From contig JALHJZ010000003.1 in the NCBI GenBank assembly GCA_022838705.1, forward strand, positions 112,377 to 176,376: a stretch of 64,000 nt of DNA, written 5' to 3'. The notes below the pieces were generated by a model that saw nothing but the letters and a program-made list of their open reading frames with translations, made no database searches and was not told the origin of the DNA. The translations under genes were made by a program, and so were the position numbers. Source of the stretch: Candidatus Bipolaricaulota bacterium (GTDB taxonomy: Bacteria; Bipolaricaulota; Bipolaricaulia; Bipolaricaulales; Bipolaricaulaceae). Shown in pieces: positions 1-9,181 of the stretch (position 1 is its first letter; each line of letters begins with the position of its first letter).

Positions 1-330
1 GTCCTCCATGGGGCATCGGGGCTGTCCGCTTCTCAGGTCGGGGCCCTCGTCGCGGCGGGCGTGTGCAAAGTAAACAAGGACACCACCTACCAGTACGTGT
101 ACGCCCGCACCGCGGCGGGGTTCTTCGCCGACCACCGCGAACAGATCCTCCCTCCTCACGGGGTCGCGTTCGATCCGATTACGTTCGATGCCGGAGGCAG
201 CCCGTGGCGCCCCGACAAGAAACTGTTCGACCCCCGGGTGGTGGGGAAGGAGATCCAGGAGGCGATCCGCTCCGTCGCGACGGACATGATCGCCCAGGTC
301 GGTTCAGGAGGGAGATCTCTCTGTGCCTAG
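1..330 (+). CDS. fba: Class II fructose-bisphosphate aldolase, C-terminal part (cut by window start)
   Basis: The reading frame is open from base 1, so the N-terminus lies outside the window. The visible 109 residues begin with VLHGASG, which matches the class II aldolase HGGSG segment carrying a metal-binding His. CKVNKDT follows, in the place of the family's substrate-binding NVDTD-type stretch. The tail DPRVVGKEIQEAIRSVATDM, ending near GSGGR, is typical of the family C-terminus. The enzyme cleaves fructose 1,6-bisphosphate in glycolysis or makes it in gluconeogenesis. A stretch of about 20 residues (HGVAFDPITFDAGGSPWRPD) looks like a lineage insertion before the last helices. The stop overlaps the start of the phosphofructokinase gene by 8 bases, so the two are probably translationally coupled. 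Confidence 0.82.
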   Translation, partial: VLHGASGLSASQVGALVAAGVCKVNKDTTYQYVYARTAAGFFADHREQILPPHGVAFDPITFDAGGSPWRPDKKLFDPRVVGKEIQEAIRSVATDMIAQVGSGGRSLCA

Positions 331-1402
331 CGTGAAGAGGATCGGGGTCCTAACGGGGGGTGGTGACTCCCCGGGGATCAACGCGGCGATCCGGGCCATC
401 GTGCGGCGCGCTGAGCCGGCCGGCCTCGCGGTGGTCGGGTTCCGCGACGGATGGCGGGGAGCGGTGGAGGACGACCTCGTGCCGCTCGGCCGGAGCGAGG
501 TCGCGGGGATCCTCCACATCGGGGGCACGATCCTCGGCACCTCGCGCACGAACCCGTACGAGAAGGATCCAGCGACCGGAACGTGGAACCCCACCCCGAA
601 GGTGGGCCGGATCCTGGACACCCTGAACCGACGGAGGGTGGATGCGGTGCTCGCCATCGGGGGGGATGACACCCTCGGCGTAGCGCACCGGCTGGCGAGC
701 CACGGCGTGCGGGCGGTGGGGATCCCCCAGACGATCGACAACGACATCGGCGGCACGGACTACGCGATCGGTTTCCACTCGGCGCTCGCCGTGGTCACGG
801 AGGCCCTCGACCGGCTGCACACCACGGCCCATGCTCATCACCGGGTGCTGATCGTGGAGGTCATGGGGCGTGACGCGGGGTGGATCGCGGTCCTCGGCGG
901 GCTGGCCGGCGGGGCGGACGTGATCCTCGCCCCCGAGGAACCGTTCTCGGTCCCCCAGGTGAAGGAAGCGCTCCAGTGGCGGCTCGATGCCGGGCGGCGG
1001 TTCTCGATCATCGTCGTCGCCGAGGGCGCCCGGCCGCTCGAGCTCGGGGGCCGCCCGGTGGCCGAGGAGGCGAGGACGGACGCGTTCGGCCACGCCCAAC
1101 TGGGCGGCGTGGGGTACTGGCTCGCCGCGGAGCTGGAGAAGACGGGCCTCCCGTTGACCCCGCGGGTGACCGTCCTCTCCTACCTGCAGCGGGGCGGCGT
1201 CGCCACCCCGTTCGATCGCCTCCTCGCGACCCGGTTGGGGGTCGCTGCGGTGGAGCTCGCCTGCGCCGGGCAGTACGATGCGATGGTCGGCATCCATGGC
1301 ACAGACGTGGTACCGGTTCCCCTGGCCGAGGCCCTCGCCGGGTGCCCGAAGCCGGTGCCCAGGGAGTACCTCGAACTGGCCCGAAACATTGGAGTGAGGT
1401 GA
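323..1402 (+). CDS. 6-phosphofructokinase with PPi-type Asp but atypical Gln
   Basis: Phosphorylates fructose 6-phosphate. The nucleotide loop GGGDSPGINAAIR is at residues 12-24, GGDDT at 113-117, PQTIDND at 135-141 and MGRDAGW at 181-187; 359 residues is normal for the family. The second Asp of GGDD is the residue that blocks ATP in pyrophosphate-dependent enzymes, where ATP enzymes have Gly. PPi enzymes also carry Lys in PKTIDND and ATP enzymes Gly; here it is Gln. I infer PPi or mixed donor use but cannot prove it. The start is GTG, preceded by caggaggga, and overlaps the aldolase stop. GTG at 332 is a possible alternative. The protease gene follows after 5 bases. Confidence 0.9.
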   Translation: MPSVKRIGVLTGGGDSPGINAAIRAIVRRAEPAGLAVVGFRDGWRGAVEDDLVPLGRSEVAGILHIGGTILGTSRTNPYEKDPATGTWNPTPKVGRILDTLNRRRVDAVLAIGGDDTLGVAHRLASHGVRAVGIPQTIDNDIGGTDYAIGFHSALAVVTEALDRLHTTAHAHHRVLIVEVMGRDAGWIAVLGGLAGGADVILAPEEPFSVPQVKEALQWRLDAGRRFSIIVVAEGARPLELGGRPVAEEARTDAFGHAQLGGVGYWLAAELEKTGLPLTPRVTVLSYLQRGGVATPFDRLLATRLGVAAVELACAGQYDAMVGIHGTDVVPVPLAEALAGCPKPVPREYLELARNIGVR

Positions 1403-1407
1403 GCGAG

Positions 1408-2547
1408 ATGGTGCGGAAGTCGTTCGTCGCGTTGTTGCTCGTCGGCGTGCTTGCAGTCGGCGCCGCCCCCGGCGATACCCTGTTCTCCCCGCTCGGGCAG
1501 GTCTACCAGCTCATCCACGATTACTACTACCGAGCCGATGAGATCTCCGACTCGACCCTCCTCCATGGGGCGATCAGGGGGGTGGTGGGCGCTTTGGGCG
1601 ACCCATACTCCACCTTCTTCACCCCCGACGAGTACCAGAGCTGGGAGGAGTCCCTGTCCGGGGAGTACTCCGGGGTGGGGATCGAGATCACCCTCCGCAA
1701 CGGTCGCATCACGGTGGTGGCGCCGTTCCCTGGGACCCCGGCCGAAGCGGGGGGGATTCGCCCTGGGGATTGGATCCAGGCCGTGGACGGGGAACTGACC
1801 GAGGGCTGGACCCTGGAGAAGGCGTCGTCGCACATCCGCGGCCCGGAGGGGACGGTGGTCGTCCTCACGGTCCAGCACGACGACGGCACCGTCGAGGAGA
1901 TCCCCCTCGTCCGGCAGAAGATCCAGATCGAGTCCGTGCGCTCCGAGTACCGGGCGGAGGAGAAGGTCGGCTACGTTCAGATCTTGAGGTTCGACTTCGA
2001 TACCCCGGGGCTCCTCGGGCAGGCGCTGTTCTCGTTCCCGCTCCAAAACCTGGCCGGCATCGTGATCGACCTCCGCAACAACCCGGGAGGGATCCTGTCC
2101 GCAGCGGTGGAGTCAGCGAGCTACTTCGTGGACCGCGGGCCCATCGTCCGCATCCAGGGCCCCTCGTTCGGGGAGCGCACCTACAGTTCGCGCGGAAACA
2201 GCGTCCCCAACATCCCCGTGGCGATCCTGGTCAACGAGGGGACTGCGTCCGCAGCGGAGATCATGGCCGGAGCGATCCAAGATCACGGCGTGGGCATCCT
2301 CGTCGGCCGACCCACGTTCGGCAAAGGGCTCGTCCAGGAGATCGTGATGCGCTTCCCCGACGGGGGAGCGATCAAGCTCACCACCGGTGAGTACTTCACC
2401 CCCCTCGGACGGAGCGTCCACGATGTCGGCCTGACCCCGGAGATCCTCGTCGCACGGGTCGAGGGAGAGGAAGGGGATCCCGAGCTCGAGGCCGCTCTCG
2501 CCTGGATCCGAGACGGGGCCCGCGTCCCGGTGGGAGAAGGACGATGA
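1408..2547 (+). CDS. S41 C-terminal processing peptidase with PDZ domain
   Basis: A 379-residue protease of the CtpA/Prc type acting outside the inner membrane. Residues 1-20 are a Sec signal peptide. A PDZ domain covers roughly 85-165, with the usual GGIRPGDWIQAVDG segment. The catalytic core contains NEGTASAAEIMAGAIQD with nucleophile Ser281, and PTFGKG with general base Lys306, the Ser-Lys dyad of the family. The ATG was chosen because it begins the signal peptide and sits behind gaggtgag; the frame continues further upstream only as overlap with PFK. Such proteases trim C-termini of envelope proteins; the substrate here is unknown. The stop overlaps the next start in an ATGA. Confidence 0.9.
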   Translation: MVRKSFVALLLVGVLAVGAAPGDTLFSPLGQVYQLIHDYYYRADEISDSTLLHGAIRGVVGALGDPYSTFFTPDEYQSWEESLSGEYSGVGIEITLRNGRITVVAPFPGTPAEAGGIRPGDWIQAVDGELTEGWTLEKASSHIRGPEGTVVVLTVQHDDGTVEEIPLVRQKIQIESVRSEYRAEEKVGYVQILRFDFDTPGLLGQALFSFPLQNLAGIVIDLRNNPGGILSAAVESASYFVDRGPIVRIQGPSFGERTYSSRGNSVPNIPVAILVNEGTASAAEIMAGAIQDHGVGILVGRPTFGKGLVQEIVMRFPDGGAIKLTTGEYFTPLGRSVHDVGLTPEILVARVEGEEGDPELEAALAWIRDGARVPVGEGR

Positions 2548-3713
2548 AAGATCGGGTTTGGAAGAGGATCGATGAGCTTGAGCCTCAGCTCTGGGACCTC
2601 GCCCTGCGCATCCACGCCCACCCTGAGCTCGGGTTCGAGGAGCACCAGGCCGCGGCGTGGTTGGCGGAGGCCCTGGAAGGGGGTGGGTTCCGCGTGGAAC
2701 GGGGAGCGGGTGGGATCCCGACCGCGTTCCGCGCTATCCACCCCGCCGCCAAGCCGGGGCCGCGGGTGGCGCTCCTCGCGGAGTACGACGCCCTGCCCGA
2801 GCTCGGGCACGCCTGCGGCCACAACCTGATCGCCGCGATCGCGGTGGGGGCCGCGCTTGGCCTCGCCCCGGTCAAGAAGGACCTCCCCGGGACGCTCCTC
2901 GTCCTCGGCACCCCCGCCGAGGAGGGAGGCGGCGGCAAGATCAAGCTCATCGAGGCTGGCCTGTTCCGGGACCTGGACGCGGCGATGATGGTCCACCCCT
3001 CAGACCAGACCGTCGTGGACCGGGGCTCGCTCGCCATCACCGAGGTCGGGATCGAGTTCCACGGGGTGGCCGCCCATGCCTCGTCCGAGCCGGACAAGGG
3101 GGTCAACGCCCTCGATGCGGTGATCCAGACGTTCGTCGGCCTGAACGCCCTCCGCCAGCACATCCGCGACGGGGCGCGCATCCACGGGGTCATCACCCAC
3201 GGGGGCCTCAAGCCGAACATCGTCCCGGAGTACGCCGCGGCCCGGTTCTACGTCCGCGCATCCGACAATGGGTACCGGGACGAGCTGGTGGAGAAGCTGC
3301 GGCGGTGCGCAGAGGGGGCAGCTCTGGCCACGGGGGCTCGGCTCGAGTTCCGCCTCGTGGGCCATGCCTACAAGGCGATCCGCCCCAACCGGGCCCTCGC
3401 CCACGCGTTCGCCGAGCACCTCGCGGCCCTTGGATTCCCCGCAGAGGAGCCCACGGGAGGCGTGGGGTCCACGGACATGGGGGACGTGTCGTGGGAGGTC
3501 CCCGCGATCCACCCCTACATCCGCATCGCGGACGGCACTGTGCCCGGGCACTCCCGCGCGTTCTGCGAGGCAGCCCGAGCGGAGCCAGCGCGAGCGGCGA
3601 TGATCGCCGCCGCCAAAGCCCTCGCCGCGGTGTGCCTCGACCTGTGGACGAACCCCGCCCTGATGGCGGACGTGACGCGCGAGTTCAGCGAGGGTCAGGG
3701 AACGGGATCGTAG
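2544..3713 (+). CDS. M20 family metallo-amidohydrolase (Xaa-Arg dipeptidase/AbgB-like)
   Basis: A 389-residue cytoplasmic zinc amidohydrolase. HACGHN at 89-94 and [10 protein letters not shown] at 123-132 carry metal ligands and the catalytic Glu of the M20D branch, which includes aminoacylase-1-like proteins, p-aminobenzoyl-glutamate hydrolase subunits and Xaa-Arg dipeptidases. The dimerisation segment [20 protein letters not shown] is present. The N-terminal helix with [10 protein letters not shown] is also typical. It starts within the stop of the protease gene (ATGA), so protease and peptidase are co-translated and may act in sequence on peptides. The 3-prime end overlaps the convergent yidD gene by 19 bases. 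The exact amide substrate cannot be read from sequence. Confidence 0.87.
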   Translation: MKDRVWKRIDELEPQLWDLALRIHAHPELGFEEHQAAAWLAEALEGGGFRVERGAGGIPTAFRAIHPAAKPGPRVALLAEYDALPELGHACGHNLIAAIAVGAALGLAPVKKDLPGTLLVLGTPAEEGGGGKIKLIEAGLFRDLDAAMMVHPSDQTVVDRGSLAITEVGIEFHGVAAHASSEPDKGVNALDAVIQTFVGLNALRQHIRDGARIHGVITHGGLKPNIVPEYAAARFYVRASDNGYRDELVEKLRRCAEGAALATGARLEFRLVGHAYKAIRPNRALAHAFAEHLAALGFPAEEPTGGVGSTDMGDVSWEVPAIHPYIRIADGTVPGHSRAFCEAARAEPARAAMIAAAKALAAVCLDLWTNPALMADVTREFSEGQGTGS

Positions 3714-3955
3714 CCGCCGGGGTGCCATGGCCCGCAGCGAACGAGCCGCCGCAGGGCGAGCCAGCCCCCGCGGAGAGGGCCGTACCGGAGGATGGCCTGT
3801 CGGGCGTACTCCGAGCACGAGGGGACGAACCGACAGCGCCGGGGGAGGAAGGGGGACACGACCCGCTGGTAGACGACGAGCGGGAGGATGAGCGCCCCCC
3901 GCACCCACCTCACCACAGGTGCGCGGTGGCGGTGATGACGATGCTCTGCTTCCAC
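3695..3955 (-). CDS. yidD: YidD membrane protein insertion factor
   Basis: A small YidD-family protein assisting YidC-dependent membrane insertion. The conserved core is visible: hydrophobic [18 protein letters not shown], then [15 protein letters not shown] and [12 protein letters not shown], ending HPGGYDPVP. From GTG at 3955 it has 86 residues and a ggagg 7 bases upstream, but the first 13 residues are an unusual His/Arg-rich run. Two GTG codons at 3916 and 3913 are alternatives; the latter overlaps the stop of the upstream barrel-like gene as GTGA and gives a more typical 72 residues. It is encoded directly behind an exported-protein gene rather than the usual rnpA-yidC neighbours. Confidence 0.88.
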   Translation of the reverse strand: MEAEHRHHRHRAPVVRWVRGALILPLVVYQRVVSPFLPRRCRFVPSCSEYARQAILRYGPLRGGWLALRRLVRCGPWHPGGYDPVP

Positions 3956-5007
3956 GCCGGGGCCTCCGCCAGCTTCACGAACTCCATCTGCAAGGTCATG
4001 CCCACCCAGCGCTGGCTGATCTCGAGCTGGAACAAGGCCGTCTGCCGGCCGGCGGGGAACTGCCCGAGCGGCTTGTCCTGGAATAGGCTGTAGCGGGTGG
4101 AGAAGCTGATCGCGCTGTCGAGCTGGACGTCGAACGTCACGTCCAGGGTGAGGGTGTACTGCTCGGTGATCCAGTACGGGCCTGAGACCCGGGCCCTGAA
4201 GAGGAGCTGGGAGTTCGGTTCGGGGGCGAGGGCGGCGTCGAGGGCCAGGGAGAGGAGGAAGTCGCGGGTCGCCCCGTTGGGATCCATGAGCTCATGGGCG
4301 AAGCCCGCCTGCACCGTCCATCCGCAGTACCTCTCCCGGCCCGTGGCCGTGAGGGCCTCCTCGATCAGGAGGACCGTGGCCGGATCGAGCTCCCGCCCGG
4401 CCTCCGCTTCGATGAGCCCTACCACCGCGGCCACCCGCTCCGCCACCACCTCCCCCTCCACCCGCTGCCCGATGGACTTGGCCACGGCGAGGAGGTTCGC
4501 ATCGCTCAGGGGCACTGGCAGGATGCCCCGCGTCAGCAGCTGCCCCTCGATCTGGAGCGCCTTGGCGAGCGGGGTCACGTCGTAAAACCGGCCGTACCCC
4601 AGCCCGGCCTGGGCCTCCACCCGCGGCTGGGGGAAGGCGGTATCCAGGGTCGCCGCGAAGCCCCCAAAGGTGAACAGGGGGAGGAAGCTCTCCAGGTACT
4701 GCCGCACTGCGCCGCTCGCGCTGACCTCCGCCTGCGTCAGGCTCAGCTCCGCGAACCCCACCTGGCCGCTTCCCGCGAGGGTGAACCCCTCCGTCATGCT
4801 GTCGTACTGCCGTCGGGCATCGAACGATAGCCAGCCCGAGCTGAGGTCCACGCGGGGGGTGGTGGGGTCATCCGTATGTTGGTAGAAGAACGACACCTTC
4901 CCCTGGAGGAACTCCGTGGTCGGGGTCCGGTAGTCGCAGAGCCCAACCCCGAACCCATTCACGGCGACCCCGATCGCTGCCGCAATCCCCAAGATCCGCT
5001 TCATCAT
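3910..5007 (-). CDS. Exported beta-rich protein, probably an outer-membrane barrel
   Basis: I do not recognise the family. The 365 residues begin with a signal peptide ([20 protein letters not shown]). Many amphipathic segments with alternating hydrophobic residues follow, for example around [20 protein letters not shown] and [20 protein letters not shown]. It ends in ITATAHLW, and a C-terminal aromatic residue is common in Gram-negative barrels. A helical Glu/Ala-rich stretch near residues 180-220 interrupts the strands. The ATG start is preceded by ggggaggg, with a TATACT -10-like hexamer at 5031-5036 and no convincing -35. yidD overlaps its end. The function is unknown; a porin-like or secreted structural role is possible. 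Confidence 0.7.
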   Translation of the reverse strand: MMKRILGIAAAIGVAVNGFGVGLCDYRTPTTEFLQGKVSFFYQHTDDPTTPRVDLSSGWLSFDARRQYDSMTEGFTLAGSGQVGFAELSLTQAEVSASGAVRQYLESFLPLFTFGGFAATLDTAFPQPRVEAQAGLGYGRFYDVTPLAKALQIEGQLLTRGILPVPLSDANLLAVAKSIGQRVEGEVVAERVAAVVGLIEAEAGRELDPATVLLIEEALTATGRERYCGWTVQAGFAHELMDPNGATRDFLLSLALDAALAPEPNSQLLFRARVSGPYWITEQYTLTLDVTFDVQLDSAISFSTRYSLFQDKPLGQFPAGRQTALFQLEISQRWVGMTLQMEFVKLAEAPAWKQSIVITATAHLW

Positions 5008-5038
5008 CTCCCTCCCCGCGCCACGACCGCAGTATACC

Positions 5039-6199
5039 CTAGCTCAGCCGGCGGTCCCCGCCGGGGAACCCGAGGGTGAGGCGCTCCGGCCCGTGGCGGG
5101 AGCGGACCTCGTGCAGGGCGTCCGTGAGTGCCGAGGGAGCGAACAGGTGCTCGGGGCGAAACGTCGCCGGGACGAGCCCGGCCAGCCCAACCCCGAGGAG
5201 GCGGATCCCGCTCTCGGCGTGGAGCCCACCCCGGTCGAGGAGCGCCACCGCCTCGTCGGCGATGAGCACGGGATGATCCGTCGGTTCCGGGAGTTGAACC
5301 TGCCGGGTGCGGGTGGTGAAGTCCGCCCACCGGATCTTGACCCGCACCGTGGTTGCGAGCAGCCGCTCCTCGACCAACCGGGCCGCCAGGGCGACGGCGA
5401 GCTGCCGCACCTCGCCCGCGATGACCTCCTCCTGGACCAGGTCCTCGGGGTAGGTCACCTCCTGGGAGATGGACTTCGCCTCCCGCGCCGGGACGACCGG
5501 GGAGTCGTCCAGGCCGCGGGCCAGCCGCCACAGGTGGGCGCCGCCCCGCGGTCCGAACCAGGAGCAGAGGAGGCTCGCATCCACATCGCGCAGATCTCCC
5601 ACAGTGTGGACCCCCCGCTCGGCGAGGACCTTCGCGGTGTGCGGCCCGATCCCCCACAACCGCCCGACGGGCAGAGGGGAGAGGAAGCCCTCCACGTCCT
5701 GTTCGTGAACGACATGGATCCCACCTGGTTTGGCTGCCTCCGACGCCAGCTTGGCGAGGAGCTTGTTCCCGGCGAGGCCCACCGAACACGCCAGGCCGGT
5801 CTCGGCCCGGATCCGCTGGTGGAGGCCGTGGGCCGTCTCCTCCGCCGGCCCGTGCAGGCGCTCCGTCCCCGTGAGGTCCACGAACGCCTCGTCAAGGGAC
5901 AGGGGCTCGACCAGGGGACTGTACGAGGCGAGGATCTCCCGTACCTGCCCGGCCACCTGCTCGTACCGCGCGAAGCGGGGCGGCACGAACGTGGCATGGG
6001 GGCACAGCATACGCGCTTTGGCGATCGGCATCGCGGAGTGGACTCCAAACGCCCGCGCCTCGTACGATGCCGTGGCAACTACGCCCCGCGGTCCCAGGCC
6101 GCCCACGACCACCGGCTGGCCGCGCAGCGCAGGTTGGTCAAGCTGCTCCACGGCAGCGAAGAACGCGTCCATGTCCACGTGGAGGATCCACCGCGCCAT
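5039..6199 (-). CDS. dinB: DNA polymerase IV (Y-family translesion polymerase)
   Basis: 386 residues from MARWILHVDMDAFFAAVEQL. The catalytic carboxylates are Asp9 and the DE pair in LSLDEAFVD (residues 101-108). The palm, fingers and thumb regions include SYEARAFGV and SVGLAGNKLLAKLASEAAKP, and WGIGPHTAKVLAERGV forms the helix-hairpin-helix. A little-finger domain follows. It performs error-prone bypass of damaged bases. The frame is open to 6265, but the ATG at 6199 begins exactly at the family N-terminus. It has no Shine-Dalgarno, and a TACGAT hexamer lies 6 bases upstream, suggesting a leaderless mRNA. No beta-clamp peptide is obvious at the C-terminus. Confidence 0.93.
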   Translation of the reverse strand: MARWILHVDMDAFFAAVEQLDQPALRGQPVVVGGLGPRGVVATASYEARAFGVHSAMPIAKARMLCPHATFVPPRFARYEQVAGQVREILASYSPLVEPLSLDEAFVDLTGTERLHGPAEETAHGLHQRIRAETGLACSVGLAGNKLLAKLASEAAKPGGIHVVHEQDVEGFLSPLPVGRLWGIGPHTAKVLAERGVHTVGDLRDVDASLLCSWFGPRGGAHLWRLARGLDDSPVVPAREAKSISQEVTYPEDLVQEEVIAGEVRQLAVALAARLVEERLLATTVRVKIRWADFTTRTRQVQLPEPTDHPVLIADEAVALLDRGGLHAESGIRLLGVGLAGLVPATFRPEHLFAPSALTDALHEVRSRHGPERLTLGFPGGDRRLS

Positions 6200-6245
6200 G
6201 CGCCAATCGTAGCCGGTTTCGGGACCCGAGGCGGAGGGCGCACCG

Positions 6246-6274
6246 TTGCCCCGCCGCGAAGACACCGCTAGAAT
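6246..6274 (+). promoter_or_regulatory. Sigma-70-type promoter of the spoVS-argS operon
   Basis: TTGCCC at 6246-6251 and TAGAAT at 6269-6274 are separated by 17 bases. The predicted start near 6281 leaves a leader of about 54 bases before the spoVS ATG. The site lies in the divergent gap with dinB. Confidence 0.6.
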
Positions 6275-6334
6275 CTAGCGCACACACCACGTCCCCATGG
6301 TCGTCCCAGAGCACGGGTGAACGAGGAGGCAAAC

Positions 6335-6595
6335 ATGGAGATCCTCAAGGTCGCAGCTACGTCCAATCCCAACGCGGTCGCGGGGGCCATCGCCGGGGCA
6401 CTGGAATCGGCGGGGCTCGTCGAGGCGCACGCCATCGGGGCGGGAGCCGTGAACCAAGCCATCAAGGCGATCGCCATTGCCCGTCGGCTCGTGGAGCGGG
6501 AGGGCGAGCCGGAGATCAAGGTCATCCCCGGGTTCATCGACGTCGAGATCGGCGGCGAGGTCAAGACGGGCATGCGGTTCGTGATCGAGCGGTAA
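6335..6595 (+). CDS. spoVS: Stage V sporulation protein S (SpoVS, AlbA-like fold)
   Basis: The 86-residue protein MEILKVAATSNPNAVAGAIA... is full length for SpoVS and keeps the family signature through AIGAGAVNQAIKAIAIARRL and the C-terminal GFIDVEIGGEVKTGMRFVIE. SpoVS is named for spore coat and cortex assembly in Bacillus, but it is found in many non-sporulating bacteria, where it is thought to bind nucleic acid as a regulator. The ATG at 6335 follows an excellent gaggagg; a GTG at 6317 in the same frame lacks one. The stop TAA shares a base with the argS start (TAATG), so this small gene leads the argS-ftsY-ppdK run. Confidence 0.93.
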   Translation: MEILKVAATSNPNAVAGAIAGALESAGLVEAHAIGAGAVNQAIKAIAIARRLVEREGEPEIKVIPGFIDVEIGGEVKTGMRFVIER

Positions 6596-8235
6596 TGCAG
6601 CTCGAAGCCCTGGTACGGGCCGCAGTGGCGGAGGCGCTCGCGGCGGGGGGGAAGCCCGTTCCCGCGGAGGTCCCCGTCGAGCGGACGACGCGGCCGGAGC
6701 ATGGGGACCTGGCGACGCGGGTTGCGTTCCTCCTCGCCCGGGAGCTCGGGGCACCGCCAGCCACGATCGCAGCCGAGCTCGCCGCTCGACTCGCCGCCCA
6801 TCCGTCCTTCCTCAAGGTCCAACCCGCGAACGGGTTCGTCAACTTCACCCTTCACCCCACGACCGTCCACGCTGTCCTGCGGCAGATCCTTGCCTCCGGC
6901 GAGCGCTACGGGCGGGGGGAGGAGGGAGAAGGGAGGACGGTGCAGGTCGAGTTCGTGTCCTCGAATCCCACCGGCCCCCTCACCATCGGCCACCTCCGCC
7001 AGGCCGCACTGGGGGACGTGGTGGCCGAGCTCTATGCCCAGCTCGGCTGGCGGGCCGTCCGCGAGTACTACCTGAACGATGAGGGGAGGCAGATGGACCT
7101 CCTCGCCCAGTCCCTGTGGGCCCGCTACCGCCAGGCGTTGGGCGACGACCAGCCGATCCCGGAAGGGGGGTATCAGGGGGCGTACCTCGCCGAGATCGGA
7201 GCGGAGCTCGCCCGGACATGGGGAGACGCCCACCCCAGATGGGATGAGGCGGCGCGCGCCGCGTTCCGGAGCGAAGCCGTCGGCCGGATGATGGCGATGA
7301 TCCACGAGGACCTCGACGCGATTGGGGTCCGGTTCGACGTGTGGACGAAGGAGGGTGACCTCCACCGGCGGGGCCTCGTCCAGGAGACGCTCGCTCAGCT
7401 CGTGCGGCGGGGGGCGGTGTACGAGAAGGATGGGGCGCTCTGGCTCGCCAGCACCCGCCATGGGCTGGACCGCGACCCCGTGCTCCTCCGCTCCGACGGG
7501 ACCCCAACCTACACGCTGGTGGACATCGCCTACCACCTGGACAAGGCCCGCCGCGGGTTCGACCTCGTCATCAACGTTCAGGGGGCCGACCACGTGGACG
7601 AACAGCGCCAGGTCCTGCTCGCCCTGAAACTCCTCGGGCTCCCTGACGGGTTCGTTCGGTACTGCCTCCACCAGTTCGTGACCCTCAAGGGGGAGGAGGG
7701 GATCCAGCGCATGTCCACCCGCGCCGGGCGATTTCTGCGCCTGAAGGACCTCGTGGCCGACGTCGGCCGGGACGTGGCCCGCTACTTCATGGTCATGCGC
7801 AAGCCCGGAAGCCACCTCGTGTTCGACTACGCCCTCGCCCGGGACACGAGCCTCGAGAACCCAGTCTACTACGTGCAGTACGGCTATACCCGCATCGCAT
7901 CCCTGTTCCGGGAGGCCGAGCGGGCGGGCGAGAGGCCGCCCGATCTCCGCACCGTGGACCTATCCCCCCTCACCGACGATCGCGAGCTCGCCTTGATCAG
8001 GGAGCTCGACCGCTTCCCGGACGTGGTGATGGTCGCGGCCCACGAGTTCGCTCCCCACCTCCTGTGCGAGTACCTGGAGGGGCTGAGCGGGCTCCTCCAC
8101 CCCTACTACGCCCACGTGAGGATCCTCGGGCAGGGCCCGGCCACCTCCGCCCGGCTCGCCCTCCTCGGCGGGATCCAGCTCGTTCTCGGGCGCGGCCTGG
8201 GGATCCTCGGCGTCTCCGCCCCGGAAGCGATGTAG
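6595..8235 (+). CDS. argS: Arginine-tRNA ligase
   Basis: 546 residues, class I synthetase charging tRNA-Arg. The N-terminal additional domain (residues 1-100) includes EHGDLATRVAF, FVNFTLHP and similar motifs. The signature FVSSNPTGPLTIGHLRQAALGD region contains the HIGH equivalent (TIGH), and the KMSKS equivalent is RMSTRAG. It ends with the anticodon-binding DALR domain and the typical GLGILGVSAPEAM terminus. The ATG overlaps the spoVS stop by one base. Open frame upstream is only overlap with neighbours. Two of the tRNA genes in this window (34597 and 34829) are tRNA-Arg substrates. Confidence 0.96.
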   Translation: MQLEALVRAAVAEALAAGGKPVPAEVPVERTTRPEHGDLATRVAFLLARELGAPPATIAAELAARLAAHPSFLKVQPANGFVNFTLHPTTVHAVLRQILASGERYGRGEEGEGRTVQVEFVSSNPTGPLTIGHLRQAALGDVVAELYAQLGWRAVREYYLNDEGRQMDLLAQSLWARYRQALGDDQPIPEGGYQGAYLAEIGAELARTWGDAHPRWDEAARAAFRSEAVGRMMAMIHEDLDAIGVRFDVWTKEGDLHRRGLVQETLAQLVRRGAVYEKDGALWLASTRHGLDRDPVLLRSDGTPTYTLVDIAYHLDKARRGFDLVINVQGADHVDEQRQVLLALKLLGLPDGFVRYCLHQFVTLKGEEGIQRMSTRAGRFLRLKDLVADVGRDVARYFMVMRKPGSHLVFDYALARDTSLENPVYYVQYGYTRIASLFREAERAGERPPDLRTVDLSPLTDDRELALIRELDRFPDVVMVAAHEFAPHLLCEYLEGLSGLLHPYYAHVRILGQGPATSARLALLGGIQLVLGRGLGILGVSAPEAM

Positions 8236-8242
8236 GCGACCG

Positions 8243-9178
8243 ATGAACGAGAACCGGCCGGCGGATGATGGCTCCCGCACGATCTGGGACCGCCTGCGAC
8301 GGGGATTGGCCCGCACCCGGAGTGGCCTCCTCGGCCCGCTTCAGGGGACGAAGGACTCCGCTGGGCCTGACATCCTCGCCCGGCTGGAGGAGGTGCTCCT
8401 CTCCGCCGATGTGGGCCCGGAGGAGACCGCGACCATCATCGCCCAGGTGGAGGCAACCCTCGCCACGGGACGGGCGGACTGGCCGGCGGTGGAAGGGGCG
8501 CTCGAGGCCGCCCTGCGGGGCGCGCTCGCGGGCGCGGAGCGGGGGTTCGCCCTCCCCCCCGTGCGGCCGGCGGTGCTCCTATTCGTCGGCGTGAACGGGT
8601 CGGGGAAGACGACGACCGTGGCCAAGGTGGCCCACCGCCTCTCTCAGGACGGGGTACGGCCGCTCCTCGTGGCAGCGGACACGTTCCGCGCTGCCGCCAT
8701 TGACCAGCTCGTCAACCTCGCCCGCGAGAGCGGGGTCGAGGTGGTCGCCCATCGCCCGGGGGCCGATCCCGGCGCTGTGGTCCACGACGCGCTGGAGCAC
8801 GCCCGCACTGCCGGGTATGATGCCGTCTTGGTTGACACCGCTGGACGCCTCCAGACGAAGCGGCCCCTGATGGAGGAGCTCGGGAAGGTGCGCCGCGTGG
8901 TGGAACGCCTCCAGGGGCGCCCCCCCGATGAGCGGCTCCTCGTTGTGGACGCCACTGTAGGGCAAAACGCGATCTCCCAGGCGGAGCTCTTCCACGAGGC
9001 GGTGGGTCTCACCGGCCTGGTGGTGACCAAGCTGGATGGGACGGCCCGCGGGGGGGCAGTGATCCCGATCTCGCGGGCGCTTGGCCTCCCCATCCTCTGG
9101 ATCGGGCTGGGGGAAGGACTGGACGAACTTGAGCCGTTCCGAACCGACGATTTCGTTCGGGCGCTCGTACGGGGGTAG
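8243..9178 (+). CDS. ftsY: Signal recognition particle receptor FtsY
   Basis: 311-residue SRP GTPase that docks ribosome-nascent chain complexes at the membrane. The N domain occupies roughly 40-105. The G domain has P-loop GVNGSGKTTT at 116-125, DTFRAAA, DTAGRLQTK and the specificity motif TKLDGTARGG. The acidic A domain seen in Escherichia coli is nearly absent, leaving about 40 residues as in many thermophiles. It starts 7 bases after argS and is followed by ppdK after 3 bases, so it sits in a tight co-directional run. Confidence 0.95.
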   Translation: MNENRPADDGSRTIWDRLRRGLARTRSGLLGPLQGTKDSAGPDILARLEEVLLSADVGPEETATIIAQVEATLATGRADWPAVEGALEAALRGALAGAERGFALPPVRPAVLLFVGVNGSGKTTTVAKVAHRLSQDGVRPLLVAADTFRAAAIDQLVNLARESGVEVVAHRPGADPGAVVHDALEHARTAGYDAVLVDTAGRLQTKRPLMEELGKVRRVVERLQGRPPDERLLVVDATVGQNAISQAELFHEAVGLTGLVVTKLDGTARGGAVIPISRALGLPILWIGLGEGLDELEPFRTDDFVRALVRG

Positions 9179-9181
9179 ACG

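Noticed and set aside
6268..7815. Minus-strand frame opposite spoVS and argS
   Set aside because: Antisense shadow without recognisable protein sequence.
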